A DNA stretch of 64,000 bases from Gavia stellata (lineage: Eukaryota; Chordata; Aves; Gaviiformes; Gaviidae). The stretch lies in NCBI RefSeq assembly GCF_030936135.1, contig NC_082613.1:7254001-7318000 (forward strand). Reading direction: 5' to 3'. Numbering within the stretch: the stretch's first letter is position 1; every line of letters begins with the position of its first letter. Of the stretch, positions 28,340-40,400 are shown one piece after another. A program made the position numbers and the translations under genes. The notes below the pieces were generated by a model. The model ran no database searches and was not told where the DNA came from. It worked only from the letters and a program-made list of their open reading frames with translations.

Positions 28340-31300
28340 TTTTGACCTTTGGATTTTCAAAGTCACTTCATGCTATTTTTTTATAGGATGTAATAATTAT
28401 ATGCAAAATGTAAGCTTTTGGGATTCGCAGAAACTGTCCTGGGAGGCAGGGCAAACTGTCATAGTTTAGTCTGGCCAAATCCTAGAAGTAATCAGAATGA
28501 TTTAGAAATAACCTATGCATTTTATTTAAAAAACACATTTGGGCAGAAATCCTGGCTTCACTGAAGTTAGTGTTAAGAATCACATTGATTCCAAACGATT
28601 TTGCATGAGACCTGTGCTTTAGGTTTTGCCATCAGCATTAAACTCCAGTGCCATCAAATTGAATATCAATGAAAAGTGATTTTCACATGAACTGCTAGTG
28701 AAATCTTCATCCCTCCTGCCCAAAACATACACTGAATTCAATGGATATTTGTGCCTTGCATATCATGAAGGATATGGTTCTAAATTAAAAAATACTATAT
28801 ACTTGAGTATGTCTCTGGGTGGAAGCATATCCAGCAATCTGGGACCTTCTCTAAAAGCCAGTTTAGGCTTGGATTTGCTGTTTTAGGTCATCTGTTTCCA
28901 ATTTCTTCGCTTGTTAGTCAAGTGCAGTGTATCATATGGCTCTGACTGCTGTAAATGGAGTATTTCACTGATTTAAAGTCTCATGCATGGCTGGTTGATG
29001 CTCCTGATAAAAATGTCAGGGAATCAGTGGCATGGAATTGTGCACAAATTCCTTATTTTTCTGGACCCAACATACAGGATTTTGGGGGGCATTTTGGGAG
29101 TACAGGTGGGTACATTTGCACCCCTATGAGATAAGTCAGATGAAGAGGTCATTTGTTAGACACAAAATCGTTTCTGTACAGAACACTGCAGTTTGGGAGG
29201 AAGTGGAAAGACATGGCAAGAAGACAAATTATTTACATCGCTGAAAAATATAAAAAAGTTTTCTATTTTGACTAACCAAAATGTATCACCACCCTACCCC
29301 AAAAATGTGTATATATATATAAAAAAATAACTATGCATATCTAAAAACCCCTGGGATTGCAGCACATAGTATGCATGATATTATAAAAAGGTTATTTGTC
29401 CTAAGAGCTTATTTCAGAGGAGAGTATCAGTATTTTGTATAAAATTGGTAAAATCTGAAAGCTCACCTTACCCATTGATGTATAGGTAATGTAAAGGAAA
29501 CATTGTTCCTACACAGACAGAAGAAAAATGGCGTTGAAGGTGTCAGTATACTTTTCAGAATGGTCAAATGTATCTAACTTCTTTAGTTCGAAAACATATG
29601 ATCTTTAAAAGCTGCCTTTAGCATTCAGCAATAATACTGAACTATCTTAATATACTGTTGATTTCCCCTTGGCAAAACATTTCTGATTGCTTCAGAGTCA
29701 TTAACAGTTATTTAAACTTTAACTAGAGCGTCTAGGAAGTTATTCAACTAAGGAGATACGTTTTGATGGAAATGTCCTAAGTTTTTCTCCTCAGCCTGTA
29801 AAATCAGAATTACTAGCTAATTATTTTGTTAGTTAAAGGAAAAATAAAGTTTCAGAGAAGTCACTGTAAACCAGGTTGTGTTATCTTCACACAACGCTGA
29901 GCACTGACTCCACTCAGAAGTGGCCTCTGGAGGTGGGCAGTTCTCTTAGCTCACATTTAAACATTTAAATAAGAACAAACGATGGTTTTTAGACTACAAT
30001 TTGAGCTGCTTTCCAGATCTTGAGCTCATTTTCATTGTACTGTCCCACAGTTCAGTTGTGTCAGTAGGAGTTTCTCCCAGAAGAGATAAGAACACCTAGC
30101 CTAGATGCAGCTGGGTCTGGAAACTACCATTTTTCTTCTCTCTCTCTCTTTTCTCATTCCTTTTCCTTCTGTCTTCCCGTGTTACCGCTACAGTAGTTTC
30201 CTTGTTCAGAAGCAACAGCGCAGGAAACACTTCAAATTTCAAGTATTTAAGATTAGAGGTTTGATTTTTTTTTTTTTTAAAGAACTTAAACCTCCATTGA
30301 GCTGCACTGTAAAGGTTAGAGCTGAATTTCTGATCCTGTTGAATTTGACGACGTTAGTCTCACTGATTTTGGTGAGGGCAGAATTTCCCACTCTGGGTGT
30401 ATCCCTGCGACAGAACATGCTGAGGATCTATACCCACATCCTTCTACATATACGCACTTTGCAGTCAACTTTGTTGCTCACGAAGGTTGGTCGTGCAAGA
30501 AAACTTTCTGGCCATGTACGGTAAAGATAAAAGAAAAAAGTTACTCTCTGAGAATAATGTATATATTGTTATTATCAGTGATCTCTTTACAAAGGAGATC
30601 AGTATTTTTACCTTTTTATCTGTGTTTTATTTATATTTATATTTTATCCATATCTTATTATAAAACTAAGGAAAAAAAGAGAACTGTATTGTCCTCCTCG
30701 GGTGATGTAAATGTTTGTGGTAGAGCCAGGAATACCCTGGTCTCCTAGATTCATACGGTGTACAAAGCTGCTCTGTTCTGTTGAATCCTATTTGCTATGA
30801 AGAGTTAAGGCTACATATGCCAAGTGACTGCGGGGCCAAAAAAGATACCATTCAAAAGGGCCTGGGTAGTGGAAGTGTTTTTGGAAAAGGCACTGAGGTG
30901 GCTTTGAAAATTTCACAAGCAGTTTTGTCTTTACATAAAAAGGAAAAACTAACTTTGAAGCATAGAGAAGGAAAAGATAATTTTTTTTAAGCAACATTTT
31001 GTATTTGTTTTGTGTTGTGTCATTTTCTAGTAGTATCTGAACATTTTCTGAGTGTTAATTAAATTACTTTGGCCAGGTCATGGCAGATTAAGTATTGCAA
31101 CCTCAGTGTTACTACTGAGAAAACGGAGACTGGGTTTGGGAATTGACCAGTGCCATGCCCAGAGTGCCAACCATTCCGCTACTGGTGCTTGGTCCCGTTC
31201 AGTTTGCTGGATTGATCCTTTTTCTGATACAAGGCATTTTTTTAAAAGAAAGGCTGCTTTTGGAGTAAATGGCATACTGCTGTATTTCCTCTTCCATATT

Positions 31301-34300
31301 ATTTAGATGTCTGTTTCTAGAAAGATGAACGCAGTGAAACAGGACAGTTTTAAACGCCCTAAGAAACTCACAATTAGCTATCAACTCTGTCTTTTTTTTT
31401 TTTATTTGCAAGCCCCCAAAGTAACACATCTGCAGTACGTATAGTATTTTTACAAGCAGGTTTTAGGATAGAGAAGATAAATGCAAGAAGCAGTATGTCA
31501 TAATCACAACGAGGAAGCCAAACCATTAACATGAAATATGGGCTGAAGCAGAGAAGCAGATATATGTTCTCCTCCTTTTATAAGGGTTTGTGAGTTGGTA
31601 ACATGTTTTACCTTAGCAATTCATTACAGTTGCCCTTCATATTGTAAGAGCTCTTTATAATATTCAAACTCTTTGTCTTCTAAAGACAATGTTAACCAGA
31701 TGACTCAATGTAAATAAATGAAGATCCCCAGTGACAGAATTTATTGGCTGGCACATGCCACAGCAACATATTTTTTGTACTATTGCTGTCCAGATGGAAA
31801 AGGCTCCTTTGAGAAAAGACATTGTCTTAGACTCTGGGTGAAAGTTATTTATCTGTTGCTGGTTAGGAATGGGGGGGGGAACCTTTCCTACCCTAGAGCA
31901 CTAAGGGGAATGCGTACAAAGAATAATGATAAAATCAGTCACCGTTATATAAATGATGATGAGAATAATGGAAATGTGGCTTGAATAGTCTGTTTAGGGA
32001 AAGCTGTGATCTAAGGCATTTGATGGAAGCAATCACTATTTTAATCTTCACAGTTTGGGGGAAGGGAAAAAGCCAGTTTCATCATTTTTAACAGGTTCTT
32101 TTCCTTTTTTTCCCCTTTTTTCCTTCTGCCTTGTGGTTCAGCTTAGCTGCAAAAAAATGCAATCAGAAATGATCTAAGAAAAGTTAATTTCTGAAGAGGG
32201 ATGGGGGAGGGTTGTGGGGTTTTTTTCGCCCCAGTATCTGATGTGGGGGGAAAAAACATGCAGGGGGGAGGAAGAAAATGACAAACTTGACTCAACCTGC
32301 ATACATTCTTGACCTATCGTCCAGTTCAATGAATTGCCTAAATATGTTCTGCTTATATGCGTAATACTTTTCTACAATGCATGATACTGACCCGTCCTGT
32401 TAAGGCCACCATATTGTAATCTGATGGCTTTTAATCCTGCTGGAGGAAACGAGATGTAGAAGTGTAGTGCAGAGCACTGGAGATCGGCAAATAAAACAGC
32501 TTTATCTCTATACTTGCACGTGTGCCTGGATTTACTCCCACAAAGCAGGCCTGTCATCCCTGGGGTATTTTGGTGCAAAGGGCAAATGTATGAACATTGA
32601 CACACTTGAAAACAAGCTGAGAGTAGGGAGATTTCTGAATTACTGCTGACACAAGGAAAAACCTGTACTCTAATCTCACTGTGAGGACATTTCAGTGCGC
32701 TGTATGTCCTAATGCTGAAAGGCGGCAGATCCCCATGGCACCTGGGCAGAGTGACCAAAGCTCTGCAGAGGGGACAGGACCTGCCTGCAGATGGAGGGTC
32801 TGTATTGACCCCAGTGTTGGGGGCCTCTGTAGAGGTCTTAGAGCACTGTTATGACAGTCAGGCATGCTGTTAGCTGTCCTGGAGTGTTACTCAATTTAAA
32901 AATCAATGCTTGGGGGTTTATTTTATCCCTTTCTTTGCAAACGGAGGTCTATTTACAGTGAACATATGGGATTCGCAAACAAAGGCAGTCTTTAAAATTA
33001 ACAGTGTCTGAAAATAAATTTAAGTAAAAGTTCTTCTAAGTGTATAGCAAGGCTAAATTTCTCTTAAGTTGAAGGCATGCAATTAAGTAGCAAAACAAAT
33101 TAAAATAAACATAAATCTGTGCTCTACTACACAACAAACTTAAAGGAGCAAAATTGATTCTGGCCTCTATCCCGTGTACCTGCAAAACAGCTCAGAAAGC
33201 TCAGTACAACCGTAGAACAACTCATTGTGGTGGCTATTCCCACCGTGCGGTAGTAGAAAGAGCCACTGGGCAGCCTCACCTGGCAGTGCTGATACGGCTT
33301 CTGCTAATGAGATGCATTTTCACGAGAGGAAGGTTAGCGCTGGTGTCGGAGCATTTTCCTGGAACAACAGGGCTCGATGCGGCTCCTCCAGAGCCTCCCA
33401 AGCACCCTGGCAGACTGACCAGCCTTCGCAACGCTCCGACCTACAGCAGGTTGCAAAATTTGACTTGGAACAATTCCCTACCAGGAAACACCATTTGAAT
33501 TTGATTACTGTTTGCAAAAAGCAGGCGCAGTAGAAGAAATTTTTTTTTTTTTTGCAAATGAGAGAATTGTTTTGGATCAAAAAGCTTTTGTATTTAATTT
33601 TCAACTCACTCTTTATTTGAAAGATTACATTGGTTCAAATAGAAAAGGGAAAGAATTAAGACTGAAATAAAACATTTGAACTTATGAAATAAATATTTGC
33701 AAATAAAATATTTAGATTGCTCTAAAATTATTTTTGTCACCAGAATATCATTTGGGTAAAAATGATACAATTTTGGAAGTTTGTTCAGATTTTTTGGATG
33801 ACTATATTTCCAAATCTCTTTCCTTTATTTTTTTTAACAGAAAGCAAAAGTTTTCCCGCAAGCTTTATTTTCATCCTATTGATTGGTTTGCTAAAGCATA
33901 CAAAACTGTCCGTTGAAAAGTCTGCACAAAGATTTCATAAACTGTGCTTTTTTTTTTTTGTTTCAGAATGTATCTTTAATGTCATGGGGAATGCTGTTTT
34001 CAGCTTCAGGGAGGATCAAACACTGCATATTTCCTCTGTTGAGAAAACCCAAATCACGTTAAGTACACCTGGCTTAAAGATTTCACTAGAGGCTCATATT
34101 AGTATTCAAGTTCAGTGAAATTTTCATTAAGACCTTTGACACTTTAGGGTCAGGGTGTAGAAGCAGGGGTCCAGCTTTCACATAAAAGATGATTTTCTTT
34201 GTGCCTACAACCTGATTCCACCTTCACCCTCAGTTACTACTTCCTAATATGATGTTGGTGGCCAGTCTATTTTATTTGTTTATTTAAGCTTTTTCATAGA

Positions 34301-37300
34301 TTCAACTTCTGGTAGTCTTGCTCAGCACTGGCTAAGTGCTGAGTGTCCGGCCAAGAAGCGCAATCAGTCCCTTCAAAGCTTAGGAAGAGGGACATTCGTC
34401 CTTTCACCCTTTGCATGTCAGGCAACATACTCCCTGCATTCCTTTCCTCTCTGTAGACTTGTGGCCAACCAGAAATATTGATATCTGTACCGATATCGAA
34501 ATACTGATAAACATGTTGGCTTAGTTCAACCATTATTGGTACAGGTGCTAGCTCAGTTAACCAACCACTATGCGATTTGGTCCTGTTGAGCAATTTTTTA
34601 AATTTATTTTTTTTTAATAAGGTAAGACAACCAGAAGCCTCTGTGGGCGCTGAAGAAAGACAGTAACCAACTGCCTGAGAAGGCATTCAACACCAGGCAT
34701 GGCAATTGCAGAAAGTTATACAGAGCAGTTGTATTTATCAGTGTACAGGTGGAACTACTCAATGCAATGCAGATTTATAGCTAGAACAGCAGAAGATAAC
34801 CTGATGTACATGTAACCTGTTTAAGATATCTCATTTCTCATTTCTTTGGAAGAAATAAGTGCTGGTTCATTTCTAGAAAGCAAAACTGTGATCCAAATAA
34901 TGAAAAGACTTGAAAAATGAATACCTAAACCACAGAAATATTAAGGAATATCATGCTGTATAAAAGAAATGAATTCCTCAGTGGCATCATGTGTTTTAGT
35001 TTTTGCGGACTGTTTAAATGGATTCCTACAAAAATACTAAAGGCTTCTGAAGAAGATAACTCCAAGACCATCTATCTTAGTTGTCTTGAATTCAGTACAG
35101 GTTAAGTAAGATAGTCGAGGTTTAGTCTGTTGTACACAGTGATTCACTGGGCATGATTCAGTTGTCATGTACTTTTTGTACAGGAATTACTTAACTGAAT
35201 GAGTATGGAGGATACTTTTCTTCAGGTCTCTGAGCGACAGCTGAGAGTATATAACTTTGATCGAATAACAATGTTAGAAACAGAAAATATGTTGAGTTTA
35301 AAATTCTGACTTGCAGGCTGCAATCCAAATCCACAGTTTATATAAGTTGTATTGAATATTATGCACATACATCTGGTGGAAAAGGCTGCGAGGTTTTTTG
35401 TGCTTGTCAGTGTCAGTCCTGGATAAGACATGGAGTTGGCTTAAATGGGGTTTCCAGTAATGATGGCATGCAAGATTATAATTGTGAGCATTTCTGAACT
35501 CTGACGATTTGTCAAAAACTCACCCTGAGATGAGAAATTTTACCGAGCACATAGTCTAAGGGTTTCAAGATGAAAGACTGCTCAGTAGAGCTGGACAAAA
35601 TGTAGCAAGAACATTTTATGGAGAAAAAAATTGATGGCTCACAAAATTGTTTTCCTTTAGATGCAGGGAAAAAAACCCCTGATGTGCAACCATACCTGCA
35701 AAACTTGAAAAATAACATTCAAAAAACCTTTTAAAAAACACCTCTGCCTCTTGGAACATCATAATATTGCCTAAAGTTAGGGCCACCCAACTGATATATG
35801 GAGGAGTCAGGTCAAAGTTTCTACTCTGCCCTAAATTTGTATCTTCCAGACCTCAATTGTATCCTTAAAGCCACTAGGTTATTTGGTGGTAGGTAACAAG
35901 GGGAAAATCTTCAGAGAAGTCATGTTCGTTCAGATCAGCAAAGCATTCACCCCAGCGTGATATGAAATAAAGTTACAGCCTTTCTTGGTGCTCCTCTCGG
36001 CTCTTAGAGCATATGCTTTGCTGGAGGTTTCCGCTGAAGGCAAGAAAGCTGGCTGCCTTCCCCTGTTATGGATGATTGTCAATAGAAACGTCCTCAACCT
36101 ATTCATTGTTAGTGACAATGGGAACATATTGTTTAAGTTGTAAATAAATCAGTAACCGTTTAAGCATTGTAGAGTTGTGCAACTTCAGGGGCAAGCCAGG
36201 GATGCCTATAAGCTTCGTCTTTTTCTCTGTAGTAAATCTGAGTTTAAGGTGTTCAAAAGGCATTGTTAGATTTTTTTCTGTTTTCTTCCGGAAAGCTCAG
36301 CTAAGGAATTTGGTTTTCATGATGCCCCTTAGGGTCCCCACAAAGTAATAAGTCAGCATCATTTTCTAGCTGCAGTTGATAACATTTATTGCTAATTCTT
36401 TAAACCCTTCTTTAAAAGAAAACATGTCTGCAACCTGCATTGCACCCACAGGAATAATCTTTCTTTTCCTCAGTTTGGTAATTCAATTGTGACTTGTAAA
36501 CTTGTGCAGTTGTAGCAAAAAAAGTATACAGTCAACTCTAATCTATCTTGAGGAAAGTAAAAAGTGCTTACCACTACTGGTGTAGTAAATCCTGGCTGCT
36601 TTATTAAATAAATGTAGAATTTCACTCAGAAGCCTTAAGGAAAAAGAGTTTTAGAATATCTGAACAATTTAGCACATTTTGAAGCTGAATAAAGATTGAT
36701 TCAATTTTGGAGTGAGATTTAAACTGATGGCATACCAAATCCAACTTAAATTAACTTGAAAAGTATAGGCATTATTTATGTCTTCTGAATTGTGAAAGGC
36801 AAACCAGTCTGCTGGAGAAATTCTTGAGTATCATAATCTTTCTGTTACTGGAAAAATAAAGACTCTAAAAAAGATCCCATAGCTATTTATAATTGTAAGT
36901 CAGATCTTGAATAGTCTTTATATAGTCGTAACACACAGAAGCAGGACAAGATCCAGCAGACAGTTAAGCACACGTGTAATGCTAAAACCTGAAGCAATTT
37001 CACATATTTTGATATATTTGCTTCCACATCTAAAGTTACGCATCTGCTTAATTCTTTGTTGCACCAGGAGAAGAGACTTTACAGGAATAGGTAGTGCTTT
37101 AAGAAGTAATTTGACATGCAATCAACCAACCAAATTTCTCTTGCTGTGCTAAACTAAGGACATTGCTCAAAGATGGAATCTCCTCCCCTGTTTCAGGAGT
37201 CTCTGACTCACCTGTAATAGTGTGGGTGGATTTGGGCACCAGATCCCACCTTCAGAGAAGGACAAAGTCAAGATGACTCACATTAGTATTCATAAAATAA

Positions 37301-37365
37301 TCTGCTGTCTTCCAGCGAAGGAAGGGATATGACAAGATAATAAATATTAAAACCACACCCCCTTT
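28340..37365. other. Gene desert downstream of CBLN4, part 1: no gene seen
   Basis: AT-rich. It holds a possible old repeat fragment (28543-28600), a short TA simple repeat near 29308-29322, several T-runs (about 30268, 31391, 33540, 33949) and many short open frames with no domain. The longest ATG-started frame (139 codons at 30105-30524) has a hydrophobic start but no family resemblance and no promoter or splice context. Confidence 0.5.
28543..28600. repeat. Possible diverged old amniote repeat fragment
   Basis: GAAATCCTGGCTTCACTGAA and then GTTAGTGTTAAGAATCACAT and TGATTCCA: close to the word order 'AATCCTGGC(C/T)CCACTGAAGTCAATGG' seen in old archosaur and turtle repeats. Judged by eye only. 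Confidence 0.35.
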
Positions 37366-37444
37366 AGCCCAGGTGGGGTTATGGGAACAGATGTTTCTTT
37401 ATCTGCTACACCGCAGCCACTCACCTCCCAGCCCCACCTGGGCT
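37366..37444. repeat. 79-bp foldback with perfect 13-bp GC-rich arms
   Basis: AGCCCAGGTGGGG (37366-37378) and CCCCACCTGGGCT (37432-37444) are exact reverse complements. Inside, TGGGA (37382-37386) pairs with TCCCA (37426-37430), extending the stem past a small asymmetric bulge, and CAGAT/ATCTG words lie near the tip. Two TGGGG/CCCCA-containing arms this long in AT-rich DNA are unlikely by chance. It could be a small non-autonomous DNA transposon remnant or a structured transcript; I see no target-site duplication. Confidence 0.6.
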
Positions 37445-40400
37445 GTCGGTTGGGAAGAGGAGCAATGCCCAGGATGAGTTGTCCGCCCTTTTGCTGGACT
37501 AAAGATGATGTCAGCTCTCCCAAGGTTGTTCTCACAGGGTAGAGTTTCTTTCTCTTGAACACCAAAGGGGCCGATCTCCAGGGGACACTCCTCCAGTCAG
37601 TGCTGGTGAGCCCTCCGTCATTTGGGGGTACTCCTCATTGCCCACCTGCTGGGAAGATGGGCCCCAAAGAATTTCTCTTGGCTTTATCTTGAGGCCATTT
37701 AATCCCTCTTTCAGTTTTCAAGAAGACTACAGTCAGAATTTTTTTCCATAGCGCTTGGTCTCTTAGATGTACCATGCCTACAGACTTTTCCTGGGATGCT
37801 CCTAAATCACTTTGGGTGCTCTTGAAAAGACCTATTTCTAGGTGGTCTAAGAACTGGGTTTGATCCTGGGGCATGTTCCTGCAGCAATAGGATCCTCCCA
37901 TAGCCTGGGTAGGCAGAGAGCTGCCAGGCTAACGGCTGCCACCCTGCTTTTCTCAGTGCAGTCTGTGACAAGAAAGTTTGCTCTGGCAAAGCATTGTGAA
38001 ATGGACCTGCTAATTTCTAAAAGCCAAACTATTTTGTTCAAAGAAAGAAAGAAAGAGTGAAAGCAAAGATTCAGAAAGGTTTCCTACAGCAGAATTTACT
38101 ATTATTTCTTCCTTCGTATTATTGCAAAAAGATGGAGAAGTTTTACAAAAGAGTCTTTCTATTCTTTGAATGAGTCATGGTAATAATTTGACATTTTATA
38201 CTGCTTTCTCCATCTGTGGAACCTCTCTTATCTCAAAACAGTCTAACACTGCAGAGCTGTCCTTGTCGCAGCTGTCGAAAAAGAGAAACTGAGTCACAGA
38301 CAATTTGTTTGTTTGGTTTGTCCCCAGCCACGCAGGGAATGATTATCAGAAAGGGACACAGAACTCAGGTTCCCAAAATCTGCTCTTCAGCTCTAACTGA
38401 TTCCTTTGCCTTTAGTAATTAGAACAATTTTAAGCAATGATCTTCGCTGTGATCTCACATAGCTTGGTGTAAGGAAGGGAAAGCTCAACACATCAAGAGT
38501 TACACAGTCACATAGGTGCAAAAATGCAGTTGAGAGCTGAGCAGGGTCACGGCTTGGAAAAAATGTATTTATATCACATAGGGGCATGCCAGAAAACATC
38601 CAGAGAAACAGGAGCACAAAGTCTGTCTGGTCAGTTGAATCTGACCTCCTGCAAATTCACCAGGATGGGTTTTTAATATCTTTTGTTGATGGAGCATGAT
38701 CCAGGTGACAAAGCAGAGTACTGTCACGTACATGCTGGGATTGACTGGACTCTGCAGTTGGGGGAGTCTACGATTAAATCCTTCCTGTACAGTCTAGTGC
38801 TGTATTTTATGCAGAGACACACTAGATCTAATACGTCTGAGTCATTATATAGGTTTTGGAAATCTATACTTGTTTTATCATTTCTAAACTTTTCACATAT
38901 TTTTATTCCCCCAAATAACCAAGGTTATTGCCGGTACAGAAGTACCAGCATGGAGTGGGTTACAAAATATATTATCCTTTAACGTATTAAAGATGCTTTC
39001 TCAAAATTCATACTGGCTTTGGGAATACACAAATTCCCTTTGGCATTCCATCTGATGTTGTCTGCACAGATTGAGGTGAGTGGTTGGCATTTATCTTTGA
39101 AATGGTTAGGAACTGGATTATATCTGTATTTATGCATCATGGTTTCTAGATGCTTAGTCTTTACCAACGGAGAAGGAGTCCCCATTTAGCCTTATAAATG
39201 TAAGTCTGGGTGAAGTTGTAATACTGCAGAATATGACTATACTGCTAGGAACTGTTTTGTAAGCAAGATTAATTTATGTGGCAATGAGCTGCCAGGTCAT
39301 CTGCCTTGAACATAGCACTGTGGTTAAAATGTAGTTAAAACAGTACTTTAGCGATGATTATGAATGGCTTTCAGTGTTGGTCATATGACCCCATTTAATT
39401 CGCCTGCAACATGCGTGTTCGATGGGAGGACGCTGGATATCCTTGTTAGGTATGTAAGTAAAAACCAGAACTGAGAACCTGCAATGAAACAGGATTAAAT
39501 CATCTTAATTTCTGGCCAGACCCTAAATTCAAATCTCCACATCTGTAGGAGCTGTGGAAAAAACAATGTCTGCCCTTTAAACACTGAGTAATGTGTTCAA
39601 AGGCAATGCAAAATGTAGTAAACCAACAATTTTTTTTTTTCTCTTTGAAGTTGAAGAATTTTGGAATTGGTCACAGAGAAAGTGAGAACCAGACAGCACA
39701 GGGACGTTTCTTTGCTCCCAGCTTTCTTCCCAGCTACTATTTTACAAAAACATTACAGAATTCAACAGTGCAGTTTAGCAAAGTTTTTCTTAGCTCTGTG
39801 CTCATTACTGTGGTTCTGTAGGCTACAGAAATGCCTATAAGCCACATAAATAAATTAATGCACTAAGTGAGGGTCAGAGCTCAAAGTGCTTAAAACCTGG
39901 TTCTACTTCAGTCCAAATCAGCTCACAGGTAGGGGACTGATGGCTACAAAAGCCATCGGTGTGAGGGGAGCTGGAGAAGGGACAGTTCAAGCTGAGACCA
40001 GAGGGACATACTCAGACTCGCCTTGGTTACTTAATTTGCAAGCATTGGGGGATTTTTTGCTATAAAAGGAGCACAACTGACTGCTGAGTCTGGGATTGAA
40101 AATAAAGAAAGCTAAAGAAGTGCGTGAATGAGGTGATAAGAGCCTCTGCTACTGTAGATTTTTTTGTAATATGGCCTCAAGCACACAAAAATAGGAAAAC
40201 CTACACTTTATTGCTGTAGTCTGGCCAGAACCCATCTACTCAACAGATGATCTGTGTGCCCAAAAGATCCTTAAAATACAATGTTCTTACCTGATATAGG
40301 AAACTCCCTCCGGAAAATGCTATGTATTGCAGAGTGATGCGCAAACAGAGTTCTAAGTTGCAATCTTGAATTTCAGATTTCTAGGGATGGAGGAACTGTA

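Noticed and set aside
30105..30524. ATG-started 139-codon frame with hydrophobic N-terminus
   Set aside because: The hydrophobic start comes from a CT-rich stretch. There is no family resemblance, and the frame crosses a T-run that gives a poly-F segment.
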